The notes: generated by a model not told the origin, from the sequence alone. Shown: positions 44,460-53,411, counted from the stretch's first letter. The stretch is DNA of 64,000 nt from Streptomyces sp. AM 2-1-1 (GCF_029167645.1 NZ_CP119147.1:4978501-5042500), one strand, 5' to 3'. Numbers and translations are program-made.

Positions 44460-44592
44460 ACCGGTCGGACGGCCCGAAGTCGCCGGCTCCGACGCCGACC
44501 AGGAAGGCGGTGAGCGGGGAGGGCGGAGATGTCGGCAACCGGGCCGCCGGTGTCCTTGGAGTCGCGGACGTGCACCAGACGGATGAGCGATG
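44460..44592 (-). pseudogene. Frameshifted DUF397 remnant
   Basis: On the minus strand LVHVRDSKDTGGPVADIS is the core of a DUF397 protein (compare VPVRDSKDLSRP in the intact copy at 44745-44951). The expected C-terminal part, PLTAFLVGVGAGDFG, continues only after a +1 shift of frame, around a C-run at about 44515-44520. The N-terminal KSSYS segment is missing. It looks like a decayed duplicate of the neighbouring gene. Confidence 0.6.
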
Positions 44593-44666
44593 ACGAGGTC
44601 GGTGGCGACCCGGCGGTGGGAGCCGGTGCTCTCCTCAGGCCGCTGTCGTGGCTTCGTGAGCAGTCT

Positions 44667-44718
44667 GTCTGCCGTGCGGCACGGCAGACGGCCCCCTCAC
44701 GCATGAGGGGGCCGTCTG
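44667..44718 (-). terminator. Overlapping hairpins after the DUF397 gene
   Basis: A perfect 15-bp stem (44685-44699 with 44704-44718, loop CGCA) lies 26 bases beyond the DUF397 stop on the minus strand. A second perfect 10-bp stem (44667-44676 with 44680-44689) shares bases with it, so the two cannot form together. Most likely a terminator. Confidence 0.65.
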
Positions 44719-44744
44719 TGGAGGGCGTGGTGCGGGGCGATCCA

Positions 44745-44951
44745 TCAAGCGGCGCTCAGATGACCCGCCTTGATCGCAGATACGAACGACGTGAAGGAGT
44801 CGGTGCCGAGGCCGAGCGCGGGGCGGCTGAGGTCCTTGCTGTCACGTACGGGAACGATGCCGTGCCCGGACGCCAGGTTGGTGGCGACCTCAATGCAGTC
44901 GCCGCCGTTGTTGCTGTAGGAGGACTTGTGGAACTCAGGGTTTTCGGTCAC
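44745..44951 (-). CDS. DUF397 protein
   Basis: A 68-residue protein with the full DUF397 pattern: FHKSSYSNNGGDCIEVA, VPVRDSKD, and FTSFVSAIKAGHL. In Streptomyces these small proteins are paired with an XRE/DUF5753 regulator and can modulate it, as with the BldB/WhiJ-type pairs. Its GTG overlaps the stop of the regulator gene (GTGA), consistent with such a pair. Confidence 0.92.
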   Translation of the reverse strand: MTENPEFHKSSYSNNGGDCIEVATNLASGHGIVPVRDSKDLSRPALGLGTDSFTSFVSAIKAGHLSAA

Positions 44952-45778
44952 GGGGTTCCCTCTCGTACCTGCTCGATCATGGCCACGGATGCGGTCTGTG
45001 ACAACGCCTCGTTCTGGAGCTGATAGTAGGCCGCGAGCACACCCTCCACGAACCGGCCGTCGCGGTCCAAGTGCCCCTGGAACTGCGACTCGGCGTATCC
45101 GATCATGCTCCGATCCGGCAGTGTGAGTAGCCGCACGGGCAGGTCGAAGGCGCGTCGCGCACCGACGCTGTACGGCGTCACCTGCAGGGTCGTGTTCGGT
45201 AACCGGGCGAACTCCACCAGCCGTCTCAACTGGCTTCCCATGAGCCCAGGTCCGCCGACCTCACGGCGGAGACAGCTCTCGTCCAGCACCACTTGGACGA
45301 CCGGCGGGGGAGTCCGTGCGATGGCGGCTTGCCGTTCCGTGAGGAAGTCGACGCGTTCGGCCGCCTGTTCCTCTGTGATCACGCCACGGTCGACGGCCGC
45401 CTGGGCCAGCTCTGCGGCGTACTCGCGGGTCTGCAGCAGTCCGGGGATGATGCCGCTCTCGAACAGCCGGATCTCCCGTGCGTGTCCCTCGTACCTCACG
45501 TACTCGGGAAACCCTTCCAGCATCGTCTGATGCCGTACTTCACGGCAGAGCCGTTCGAACTTCGTTCCCGTTCGAAGTACCTTGTCAGCGGCGCGCGCGA
45601 AACGCAAAGTCGGCAATTTTCGACCAGTTTCGACAGCCGAGATATGGGAGTTGGAGTAGGCCAGGAGCAGGGCGAACTGCGTCTGTTTGAACCCTTGCGA
45701 CTCGCGCGAGCTGCGGAGTTCCACGCCGAAAGACGCGCTTGGGGACTCGTCAGGATCGAGATCGCGGATGTTGACCAC
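44948..45778 (-). CDS. XRE-family regulator with DUF5753 sensor domain
   Basis: A 276-residue regulator. The N-terminal helix-turn-helix (GFKQTQFALLLAYSNSHISAVETGRKLPT) is followed by the DUF5753 domain: IPGLLQTREYAAELAQ, RQAAIAR, VVLDESCLRREVGG, LQVTPYSVGA and FQGHLDRDGRFVEGVL. WhiJ-like proteins of this type regulate development or metabolism, usually with a DUF397 partner, here directly downstream. GTG 45778 has GGAGG six bases upstream. Confidence 0.93.
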   Translation of the reverse strand: MVNIRDLDPDESPSASFGVELRSSRESQGFKQTQFALLLAYSNSHISAVETGRKLPTLRFARAADKVLRTGTKFERLCREVRHQTMLEGFPEYVRYEGHAREIRLFESGIIPGLLQTREYAAELAQAAVDRGVITEEQAAERVDFLTERQAAIARTPPPVVQVVLDESCLRREVGGPGLMGSQLRRLVEFARLPNTTLQVTPYSVGARRAFDLPVRLLTLPDRSMIGYAESQFQGHLDRDGRFVEGVLAAYYQLQNEALSQTASVAMIEQVREGTP

Positions 45779-45870
45779 GCTTTTCCTCCACCGGGGAAAA
45801 CTTGAACAGGGCTCAATCCTAGGGGAATCTGGGCGCCCCCGTAACGGAGTCGCTACAGAGAGGAGTCGCC

Positions 45871-46137
45871 ATGCCCGTGCCCGACGCCGATGTTCCCGCT
45901 CAGGAAGGCCCACGCCGGCTGATTCCGACCCCAGGAACACTCATGGTGGACACGAGATTCGAAAATCGTGTCGGGGAGTTCCGTGGAGTCGCCGGCCCCT
46001 ATTGGTCCTTGAGACCTGTTTGTGGCGGGATCGAATGGGAGGCGGCCCCCGAGTTCGTCCGGTCGGCAACGCCGATAGAGCGACTGCGGGCCGAGAACGC
46101 GCGGTGCAACGCCCGGAGCCGGGGTGACGTGCTGTGA
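45871..46137 (+). CDS. Small hypothetical protein divergent from the XRE regulator
   Basis: An 88-residue protein with AGGAG before ATG 45871. The C-terminal half (PYWSLRPVCGGIEWEAAPEFVRSATPIERLRAENARCNARSRGDVL) resembles small conserved Streptomyces proteins found next to XRE/DUF397 pairs. Function unknown. Its stop overlaps the next gene's GTG. Confidence 0.65.
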   Translation: MPVPDADVPAQEGPRRLIPTPGTLMVDTRFENRVGEFRGVAGPYWSLRPVCGGIEWEAAPEFVRSATPIERLRAENARCNARSRGDVL

Positions 46138-46373
46138 GTGCATGCCCCGACGACGTACCCGACACCCAAGACGTACCTACCCCCGACGACGCACCCGTCC
46201 CCGAGGGCACCATCTCCGACCCGGGGAGCGTCTCCGGCCCCGCTGCCGGTTGTCCTGTCTGCCTGGACTACGACTGGGCGGAGGGGGATGCCGAGCGGAT
46301 GGGCGACCTGAGCGGCGCCACCGACTGGCGGGTCCTGCGCAGACGCCACCAGGCCGCCGATCATCCGGCATAG
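46134..46373 (+). CDS. Small acidic hypothetical protein
   Basis: A 79-residue acidic protein. The first 38 residues are Pro/Asp-rich and likely disordered; the C-terminal part has CPVCLDYDWAEGDAERMGDLSGATDWRVLRRRH with a Cys-Pro-Val-Cys pair. GTG 46134 overlaps the preceding stop (GTGA). I know it only as a neighbour of DUF397-type loci. Confidence 0.6.
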   Translation: MSACPDDVPDTQDVPTPDDAPVPEGTISDPGSVSGPAAGCPVCLDYDWAEGDAERMGDLSGATDWRVLRRRHQAADHPA

Positions 46374-46471
46374 CCCCGTACGGGCTCGATCGCACAGCCC
46401 GACCGGCGCCGTGGAGCCCGTACCACCCTCGACCTCGTTCACTGAGAAGCGACCAACGAAAGGCCGGTCAT

Positions 46472-46843
46472 GTGGAGTTCGAGCGCACGGGGCACCTCGC
46501 CCTCGGGGGAGTGACCGTGTTCCGGTGCACTGCCGTCGCCCTGCTGCCGCCCACGGGCCGTGCGGTCCGGGCGGAAGGGTCCCTCGCGGAGCCTCGGCCC
46601 GTCCGCTGTGTCCTGGGGGAGCGACACCGCGACGAACACGCCTGCCCACAGTGGGACGACGACCGGCTCGGCAGCGGGGTATGGGTCCGCTGGGCGGCCG
46701 GCGCCATGTACCGGGTCGTACTGCTCCGTTGCACCCACTACGACGAAGTCCACGGCCCCTGCCGCCTCTTCGACGACCACCCCTCCGGGCACTCCGGGGA
46801 GGTCGTCGATCCTGCCGGGAACGCCGAGGGCAGCGGCGCTTGA
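46472..46843 (+). CDS. Hypothetical protein
   Basis: A 123-residue protein starting at GTG 46472 after AAAGG. It has CPQWDDDRLGSGVWVRWAAGAMYRVVLLRCTHYD, suggesting a small beta-rich domain, with five Cys in all. No family recognised. The start is uncertain because the frame is open upstream. Confidence 0.5.
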   Translation: MEFERTGHLALGGVTVFRCTAVALLPPTGRAVRAEGSLAEPRPVRCVLGERHRDEHACPQWDDDRLGSGVWVRWAAGAMYRVVLLRCTHYDEVHGPCRLFDDHPSGHSGEVVDPAGNAEGSGA

Positions 46844-46895
46844 TCACGGATACGTACCGGCTCGGGCTCTCCGCCGAGCACTCGCACGCGGCCTC

Positions 46896-47084
46896 TCACC
46901 CGGCGATGAAGGGCGCGTATCCGGCCGGCGCCTCACTCACCCGGAGATCCGAGAAGAGCAGCTTCACGTCGTGCGCGTTGGTCTCCACGTGGACCTCGTG
47001 GAAGTCGATCCCGACCGCCTTCGACCAGCGGCGCGTGGCTTCCGACTCGGGCAGGAGATCGGCCTCGTAGAGCTCGTGAAACAT
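46896..47084 (-). CDS. Small hypothetical protein
   Basis: A 62-residue protein, MFHELYEADLLPESEATRRWSKAVGIDFHEVHVETNAHDV..., with a GGGGGG tract 4 bases before ATG 47084 as ribosome-binding site. Composition is normal for a coding sequence. No domain recognised. Confidence 0.5.
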   Translation of the reverse strand: MFHELYEADLLPESEATRRWSKAVGIDFHEVHVETNAHDVKLLFSDLRVSEAPAGYAPFIAG

Positions 47085-47212
47085 GATGCCCCCTACGTAA
47101 CCGCCGGGCGCCGAGTCGACAGTGGCCTCCGGGTCGAGAAGACGGTCGTCCAGGGAAGCCCGCCCGGTCTCCCAGGGGCAGGAACGTCTCGCAGCGGGCC
47201 TCGACAGAGTGG

Positions 47213-47920
47213 TCAGCGCTCGGAGACCGCCGCCGCCAGCGCGTCCGAGACGCCCTCCTCCTTCTGGCCCAGGAAATGCGGGTCGGGCCGGAAGAAGGCG
47301 TCCAGGGCGGCCTTGCCCGCCGCGAAGACCTCGCGGGTGCCGCCGTAGTACCAGGTGACGTCATGCGGCTCGTCGACGCCGACCCCGTACGCGTCGATCC
47401 CGGCGGCGCGGCAGAGTGCGACGGCTCGTCGGATGTGGAACCCCTGGCTCACCAGGACCGCGCGGTCCACCCCGAAGATCTTCTTGGCCCGCACGCAGGA
47501 GTCCCAGGAGTCGAAGCCCGCGTAATCGCTGACGATCCGGGCGGCGGGCACCCCATGGGTCGTGAGGTAGGCCCGCATCGCGTCCGGCTCGTCGTACTCC
47601 GCACGGCTGTTGTCGCCGGTCACCAGGAGGACCTTCACCTTGCCGGCCCGGTACAGCTCGGCGGCCGCGTCCAGGCGGTGCGCGAGGTACGGGGTCGGCC
47701 GGCCGTCGCGGAGCCCTGCGCCGAACACCACGGCCACGCCCCGTTCGGGCGCGTCCGCCGTGGTCCGTACGTGTGCCTGGGCCGCCGTGTACATCCAGGT
47801 CATCGGGGCCAGCGCCAGCACGCAGGCGACCATCAGGCCCTGCAGCGAACGCCGTTGACCGCGCCGGGTGAGCGGCCACAGGGCCCGCAGGGCCGTCAGC
47901 GGTCTCGGTCGTCGTCGCAT
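47213..47920 (-). CDS. DUF218 (YdcF/SanA-like) membrane protein
   Basis: A 235-residue protein with one N-terminal membrane helix (LMVACVLALAPMTWMY) after a basic region. The DUF218 domain follows: AVVFGAGLRDGRPTPYLAHRLDAA, VLLVTGDNSRAEYDEPDAMRAYL, YAGFDSWDSCVRAKKIF, and VSQGFHIRRAVALCRAAGI. SanA in E. coli affects envelope permeability to vancomycin, but the biochemical role is unknown. Start ATG 47920. Confidence 0.9.
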   Translation of the reverse strand: MRRRPRPLTALRALWPLTRRGQRRSLQGLMVACVLALAPMTWMYTAAQAHVRTTADAPERGVAVVFGAGLRDGRPTPYLAHRLDAAAELYRAGKVKVLLVTGDNSRAEYDEPDAMRAYLTTHGVPAARIVSDYAGFDSWDSCVRAKKIFGVDRAVLVSQGFHIRRAVALCRAAGIDAYGVGVDEPHDVTWYYGGTREVFAAGKAALDAFFRPDPHFLGQKEEGVSDALAAAVSER

Positions 47921-48030
47921 GGGGAGCCCCTGTCGGTACTGCGGCGCACGGCGCTCGTGCTGCCCTCTCTCCGGAGAGGACGAGTGAGAGTGGCCCGGGG
48001 TTCTGCACCGAGCGGGATTCGGCCCGACAG

Positions 48031-48086
48031 CTCTACGGCTCTACGGCTCCACGGCTCGACGGCTCGACGGCTCGACGGCTCGACGG
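48031..48086. repeat. Seven-copy 8-bp tandem repeat
   Basis: Seven contiguous units of CTCNACGG, where the variable base runs T, T, C, G, G, G, G. It lies in the 329-base non-coding stretch 47921-48249, which otherwise holds nothing I recognise. Confidence 0.85.
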
Positions 48087-48249
48087 TGACAGCGGAAGCG
48101 TGGGGCGGCCGGTCGCGGTCGACTTCACGCGGTGCTGCGGACGCAGAGCCGAAAGGCCGGTGTCTCTCGGCCGCCGCCCCGCACGGCCGGGCTGTCCTGC
48201 GGGTCGCCCGCGTCCTGAACCCTCCGTGTGCCGACGGCCTCCGGGAGCG

Positions 48250-48666
48250 TCACTTCCCAGGGGTCCACGGGACCGCCGCGGGTTCGGGGCCGTCCAGAGC
48301 GTGGCGGATCTTCTCCCTGAAGGACTTGGCCGGGGCGAGCTTCTCCTCCCGCGTGTGGAGGAGGCGGGCGGTGGTCACGCGCAGGTGGCACTCGCGCTGG
48401 TGCTGGCGGACGTGGACCAGCCAGGAGCCGTCGGAGGTGAGGTAGGCGTCGCGGGCGGGGGATTCGTCCGGGCGGGCATGGCGGGCCAGGACCGCCGGTA
48501 CGTGGTGCAGCGCCGCCTCCTCGGCCACGGCGAGCGCCTCCGCCTCGCCGCCCGTGACGGGGTGGCTCGCCACCAATGTCCATCGGTGCAACCTGAGTTC
48601 GACGCCGTCGGCCTGGCGGGTCGTCCGGGTGTCCTCCTCGATGAGGACGTACCACTGAGCAGTCAT
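48250..48666 (-). CDS. Hypothetical protein
   Basis: A 138-residue soluble protein beginning MTAQWYVLIEEDTRTTRQADGVELRLHRWTLV and containing GSWLVHVRQHQRECHLRVTTARLLHTREEK. It reads as a small alpha/beta domain seen in Streptomyces genomes; no function known to me. AGGA lies upstream of ATG 48666. Confidence 0.65.
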   Translation of the reverse strand: MTAQWYVLIEEDTRTTRQADGVELRLHRWTLVASHPVTGGEAEALAVAEEAALHHVPAVLARHARPDESPARDAYLTSDGSWLVHVRQHQRECHLRVTTARLLHTREEKLAPAKSFREKIRHALDGPEPAAVPWTPGK

Positions 48667-48928
48667 GTCGGGTCCTGAGGGGTCATCGCCCACGGAGCGG
48701 CGGTCGGCAGGATGTCGTGCGCGTCCGGTGTCATTATTGTCAGGTGCGGGCCGGGTCTGCTGGGACGCAAGCCGCGGACCTTCGCGGAGTGGTGTGCGCG
48801 TCACGCCGACGCGTTCCGCCGGCCGGAGACCGCCTGAGCCGAGCGAAGGATCTCCGGAACGGATGACCGGGGCCACGGCAGCGGCCCGTCCGGGCACCCG
48901 CGCACCACGGGCCCAACGACGGGCGACG

Positions 48929-48993
48929 GTTCGCCGAAGGTCGAGCCAACTTCTGTCGTTCGTAGTCCCGTTGGCCATACCCGTCAGTAGCGT
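48929..48993 (+). promoter_or_regulatory. Probable PHO box and -10 of phoD
   Basis: GTTCGCC (48929) and GTCGAGC (48940) are 11 bases apart, the period of PhoP direct repeats (GTTCACC-N4). Weaker units follow. TAGCGT at 48988-48993 is a good -10 box and ends 8 bases before the phoD GTG, so the mRNA may be leaderless. The rest of 48667-48928 holds no gene. Confidence 0.4.
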
Positions 48994-49001
48994 GTGCGCC
49001 C

Positions 49002-50660
49002 GTGACCAGAGAACTCGTTCCCGCGCCCACCCGTCGTACGGTCGTCAAAGCCGCCGCCACGGCGGCCGCGGCCACCGCCGTCGCCGCCCCCGTCCTCCTC
49101 GGCGCGACCGCCGCCCGAGCCGCCGTCGGACCGGCCTTCGCGCACGGGGTCGCCTCCGGCGACCCGCTCCCCGACGGCGTCCTCCTGTGGACCCGCGTCA
49201 CTCCCACCCCCGACGCCGTACCCGGCTCCGGCCTCGGCGCGGACACCCCGGTCGGGTGGGAGGTCGCCGAGGACAAGGCGTTCGCCCGGACCGTCGCCGC
49301 CGGTACCACCGTCGCCCGGGCCGGGTCCGACCACACCGTCAAGGTGGACGTCCGGGGGCTGCGCCCGGCCACGGCGTACTGGTTCCGCTTCTCGGCGGCC
49401 GACGGGCAGGCCCTCTCGCCCGTCGGCCGCACCCGCACCGCACCCGCCGCCGGCGCGGCGACGCCCGGCGTCCGCTTCGGCGTGGTCTCCTGCGCCAACT
49501 GGGAGGCCGGCTGGTTCTCCCCGTACCGGCACCTCGCGGCCCGTGCCGACCTGGACGCCGTACTCCACCTCGGCGACTACGTCTACGAGTACGCGTCCGG
49601 CGGCTACGCGCACGGCGACACCGTGGTCCGCCCGCACGCCCCGCTCCACGAGATCCTCACCCTCGCCGACTACCGCCTCCGGCACGCGACCTACAAGACG
49701 GACACCGACCTCCAGGCGCTGCACGCGGCCCACCCGGTGATCGCGATCTGGGACGACCACGAGTTCGCCAACGACGCCTGGTCGGGAGGGGCCGAGAACC
49801 ACACCCCGGGCACCGAGGGAGCATGGGCCGACCGGGTCGCGGCGGCCAAGCGGGCGTACTTCGAGTGGATGCCGGTCCGCGCCTCCACCGAGGGGACCGT
49901 CTACCGCCGGCTCTCCTTCGGCAGCCTCGCCGAACTGCACCTGCTCGACCTGCGGAGCTTCCGCTCCGAGCAGGCGTCCCTCGGCAGCGGCACGGTCGAC
50001 GACCCGGAGCGCTCGATCACCGGCCGGGCCCAACTGGACTGGCTGAAGGCCGGACTGGCCGGGTCGCCGGCCACCTGGAAGCTGGTCGGGACCTCGGTGA
50101 TGATCTCCCCGGTCGCCTTCGGCTCCGTCCCCGCCGACCTGCTCGCGCCCCTCGCGAAGCTGCTGGGGCTGCCCGGCGAGGGCCTCGCCGTCAACGTCGA
50201 CCAGTGGGACGGATACACCGACGACCGCAAGGAGCTGATCAGCCACCTGCGGGACCGGTCGGTGACCAACACGGTCTTCCTGACCGGCGACATCCACATG
50301 GCCTGGGCCAACGACGTGCCCGTCAAGGCGGCGACGTACCCCCTGTCGGCCTCGGCCGCCACCGAGTTCGTGGTCACGTCGGTGACCTCCGACAACCTGG
50401 ACGACACCCTGAACGTCCCCCCGCAGACGGTCTCCCTGATCGCCGCCGCCGCGGTGAAGGCAGCCAACCGCCACGTGAAGTGGGTCGACATGGACGGGCA
50501 CGGGTACGGAGTCCTCGACGTGACTGCCGAACGCTCGCAGATGGACTACTACGTCGTCTCCGACAAGACCCGCAAGGACGCCACGAGCGCCTGGGTCCGC
50601 TCGTACCGCACCCTGAACGGCACGCAGCGCGTCGAACGCGCCGAAGCCCCGGTGCGCTGA
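49002..50660 (+). CDS. phoD: Secreted alkaline phosphatase/phosphodiesterase, PhoD family
   Basis: A 552-residue Tat-exported metallophosphatase. The signal ([18 protein letters not shown], cut after AARAA) is followed by the PhoD N-terminal beta domain ([21 protein letters not shown]) and the metallophosphatase domain. Metal-site motifs are [33 protein letters not shown], and [11 protein letters not shown]. It releases phosphate from phosphodiesters outside the cell, using Ca/Fe. A PHO-box-like sequence upstream fits induction on phosphate starvation. Confidence 0.93.
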   Translation: MTRELVPAPTRRTVVKAAATAAAATAVAAPVLLGATAARAAVGPAFAHGVASGDPLPDGVLLWTRVTPTPDAVPGSGLGADTPVGWEVAEDKAFARTVAAGTTVARAGSDHTVKVDVRGLRPATAYWFRFSAADGQALSPVGRTRTAPAAGAATPGVRFGVVSCANWEAGWFSPYRHLAARADLDAVLHLGDYVYEYASGGYAHGDTVVRPHAPLHEILTLADYRLRHATYKTDTDLQALHAAHPVIAIWDDHEFANDAWSGGAENHTPGTEGAWADRVAAAKRAYFEWMPVRASTEGTVYRRLSFGSLAELHLLDLRSFRSEQASLGSGTVDDPERSITGRAQLDWLKAGLAGSPATWKLVGTSVMISPVAFGSVPADLLAPLAKLLGLPGEGLAVNVDQWDGYTDDRKELISHLRDRSVTNTVFLTGDIHMAWANDVPVKAATYPLSASAATEFVVTSVTSDNLDDTLNVPPQTVSLIAAAAVKAANRHVKWVDMDGHGYGVLDVTAERSQMDYYVVSDKTRKDATSAWVRSYRTLNGTQRVERAEAPVR

Positions 50661-50805
50661 CCGGACAGGTCCCCCTCTGCCGACCGGACGGGCCCCGTGC
50701 ACCGGCGGGTCGGGCCCGATCCCCCCGGGCGGACCGATCCTCCGGGGCGAGGTACGGACCGCCGCACGCGCGCCCGCCGCACCGCCGGTGGGCCACCTCG
50801 TCCCG

Positions 50806-50849
50806 CCCGGGTCGGGAGGCCGCCCCGCAGGGCGGCCTCCCGACCCGGG
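50806..50849 (+). terminator. 20-bp perfect hairpin after phoD
   Basis: Arms 50806-50825 and 50830-50849 are complementary over 20 bp around a CGCA loop, the same loop as in the hairpin at 44685-44718. It is the only striking element in the 50661-50920 gap. Confidence 0.75.
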
Positions 50850-50924
50850 GCGCCGGAGTTCGCCCCGTCACGACCCTTGACGGGTACACGCACTCAGGCC
50901 AAGAATGATCACGCACTGCGGTAT

Positions 50925-50936
50925 GACAACGTTGTC
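50925..50936. promoter_or_regulatory. LacI-type operator upstream of the GH92 gene
   Basis: GACAACGTTGTC is a perfect 12-bp palindrome with a CG centre, the form of many LacI-family sugar-regulator sites. It lies 23 bases before the start codon, positioned to block transcription. No LacI gene is in the window. Confidence 0.6.
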
Positions 50937-50959
50937 TACGTCGGAGAGGCGTTCTTTCC

Positions 50960-53305
50960 ATGAGATGGACCCACTGGATACGCGGCGCGGGGACGGCGGC
51001 CGCCACGGCCGCGCTCCTCGGCGGAGCCGTCGCCGCACCGGCCGCGGCGGACTCCGGCCGGCACGGTCAGGACCGGCTCACCGATCTCGTCAACCCGTTC
51101 ATCGGAACCGAGAACGAGGGCAACACCTACCCCGGTGCGGCCGTGCCGTTCGGCATGGTGCAGTTCTCGCCCGACACCGGTCACAACACCGGCTACGACT
51201 ACTCGGAGAACCACATCCGGGGCTTCTCCACCGTGCACATCTCCGGTGTGGGCTGCGGTCTCGGCGGCGACCTCCCCGTGCTGCCGACGACCGGTGACAT
51301 CACCTCGACCGACAACGCCGCCTACGCCGCCGAGTTCAGCCACGACGACGAGAAGGCCGCTCCCGGTACCTATGAAGTCGGCCTGAAGACGGGCATCAAG
51401 GCGGAGCTGAGCGCCACCGCCCGTACCGGCGTGCAGCGGTACACCTTCCCCGCCACCGACAAGGCCAACGTCCTCATCAACGCGGGTCAGTCGCTGCACA
51501 AGACGGTGGGCACCAAGGTCGAGATCCTCGACGACCGGACCGTGCGCACCGCCATCACCGGCAGCGGCTTCTGCCAGGACACCAAGCCCTACACCGTCTA
51601 CACGATCACCCGCTTCGACCGCCCCTTCACCGTCTCGGGCACCTGGAAGGGCGGCGTCGTCACCGAGGGCTCGAAGTCCTCCACCGCCGCCGGCGAGCGC
51701 AACGGCGCCTTCCTGCGGTTCGACACCGCCAAGGACCGCACCGTCGAGGCGACGACCGCGATCTCCTACGTGGACGCCAAGGGCGCGGCCCTCAACCTCC
51801 GCTCCGAGGGCGGGCGTTCGTACGACAAGGTCGCGAAGGCCGCGCGGGCCGCGTGGGAGGACCGGCTCGACGACGTGAAGGCGCGGGGCGGCAGCGAGAC
51901 CGTCCGCCGGACCTTCTACTCGTCGCTCTACCGCTCGTTCCTCGCGCCCAACGTCGGCAGCGACGTGGACGGCCGCTACACCGGCTGGGACCAGAAGATC
52001 CACCGGGCCAAGGGCTTCACGTACTACCAGAACTGGTCGCTCTGGGACACCTACCGCACCCAGGCCCAACTCCTGTCGCTGCTCGCCCCCGGCGAGTCCC
52101 GTGACATGGCGATCTCCGTCATCAAGATCGACGAGGAGAGCGGCTGGCTCCCCAAGTGGGGTTACGGCACGGTCGAGACGAACATCATGACCGGTGACCC
52201 GGTCACCCCGTTCCTCACCAACGCCTACCAGCAGGGCCTCCTCAAGGGGTACGAGGAGCAGGCGTACGCGGCGCTGAAGAAGAACGCGGACGGCGTACCG
52301 CCCGCCGACTCCGCCCCGGTGGGCCGCGAGGCCAACGCGGAGTACCTCGCAGACGGCTTTGCCCCGTACATCGCCGGCCGCGCGCACGTGAAGCCCGGCG
52401 ACTCGGACTACGACCACGGCGCCTCCGCGACCCTGGAGTACGCGCTCTCCGACGCGATGCTCGGTCAGATGGCCAAGGACCTCGGCCACCGGGCCGACGC
52501 CGCGCGCTACACCGAGCGGGCGCAGAACTACCGCAAGATCTTCGACGGTTCGACCGGCTTCTTCCGTGCCCGGGACGCCTCCGGCGCCTTCACCGGCCCG
52601 ACCGACCCGGCCCAGAGCGTCGGCTTCCACGAGGGCACCTCGTGGCAGTACCAGTGGCTGGTCCCCCAGGACCTGCCCGGCATGGTCGACCTGATCGGCG
52701 GCACCCAGGCCGCCGACGCCCGCCTCGACTCCTTCTTCGCCTACGACCAGCTGCTCCAGGACCCGGCGAAGACCGCCCGTGAGGTGTGGGTCAACGGCCC
52801 GTACGCGTACTACAACGCGGACAAGTACAACCCGCAGAACGAGCCCGACCTGATCGCCCCGTACACCTACCTCTCGACCGGCCGGCCCTGGAAGACGACC
52901 GACGTGGTGCACGCCGCGCTGACCCTCTTCACGGACACCCCCACCGGGATGACGGGCAACGACGACCTCGGCACGATGTCCGCCTGGAACGTCCTCTCGT
53001 CGATCGGCATCTTCCCGGTCCAGCCGGGCACCGACACCTGGGGCCTCTCCACCCCCGTCTTCGAGCGGGTGGACCTCACCCTGGACCGTCACTACTACCC
53101 CCGCGGCAAGCTCACCGTGAAGGCCCCGGGCACCTCGGACTCCGCGCGCTACATCCAGTCCGCGAAGGCCGACGGCCGCTCCTACACCAAGAGCTACCTC
53201 ACCACGGACGACATCCGTGACACCCGCGAGCTGACCTACCGGGTCGGCACGGCGCCCTCGACGTGGGGCACCTCGGTGGACGCGGCTCCGCCCGCCCTGA
53301 AGTGA
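50960..53305 (+). CDS. Secreted glycoside hydrolase family 92 alpha-mannosidase
   Basis: A 781-residue exported enzyme. The signal peptide (HWIRGAGTAAATAALLGGAVAAPAAA) is followed by the GH92 fold. Signatures are VNPFIGTENEGNTYPGAAVPFGMVQFSPDTG, NWSLWDTYRTQAQLL, YNPQNEPDLIAPYTY (catalytic acid region) and GNDDLGTMSAWNVLSSIGIFP. GH92 enzymes are Ca2+-dependent exo-alpha-mannosidases acting on fungal or glycoprotein mannans. It stands alone with a LacI-type operator upstream and a terminator downstream. Confidence 0.94.
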   Translation: MRWTHWIRGAGTAAATAALLGGAVAAPAAADSGRHGQDRLTDLVNPFIGTENEGNTYPGAAVPFGMVQFSPDTGHNTGYDYSENHIRGFSTVHISGVGCGLGGDLPVLPTTGDITSTDNAAYAAEFSHDDEKAAPGTYEVGLKTGIKAELSATARTGVQRYTFPATDKANVLINAGQSLHKTVGTKVEILDDRTVRTAITGSGFCQDTKPYTVYTITRFDRPFTVSGTWKGGVVTEGSKSSTAAGERNGAFLRFDTAKDRTVEATTAISYVDAKGAALNLRSEGGRSYDKVAKAARAAWEDRLDDVKARGGSETVRRTFYSSLYRSFLAPNVGSDVDGRYTGWDQKIHRAKGFTYYQNWSLWDTYRTQAQLLSLLAPGESRDMAISVIKIDEESGWLPKWGYGTVETNIMTGDPVTPFLTNAYQQGLLKGYEEQAYAALKKNADGVPPADSAPVGREANAEYLADGFAPYIAGRAHVKPGDSDYDHGASATLEYALSDAMLGQMAKDLGHRADAARYTERAQNYRKIFDGSTGFFRARDASGAFTGPTDPAQSVGFHEGTSWQYQWLVPQDLPGMVDLIGGTQAADARLDSFFAYDQLLQDPAKTAREVWVNGPYAYYNADKYNPQNEPDLIAPYTYLSTGRPWKTTDVVHAALTLFTDTPTGMTGNDDLGTMSAWNVLSSIGIFPVQPGTDTWGLSTPVFERVDLTLDRHYYPRGKLTVKAPGTSDSARYIQSAKADGRSYTKSYLTTDDIRDTRELTYRVGTAPSTWGTSVDAAPPALK

Positions 53306-53342
53306 CGCGCTGACCGGCACGCACTCCAGCACCACCGCGCCG

Positions 53343-53370
53343 GGACCCGCCCCTCACCGGGGGCGGGTCC
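53343..53370 (+). terminator. Terminator after the GH92 gene
   Basis: A perfect 11-bp stem (53343-53353 with 53360-53370) with a 6-base loop, followed by a T-rich run. Confidence 0.8.
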
Positions 53371-53411
53371 TGGTGTGTTTCCCGGCTGGTCACGGGCATT
53401 AGCATCGTGCG

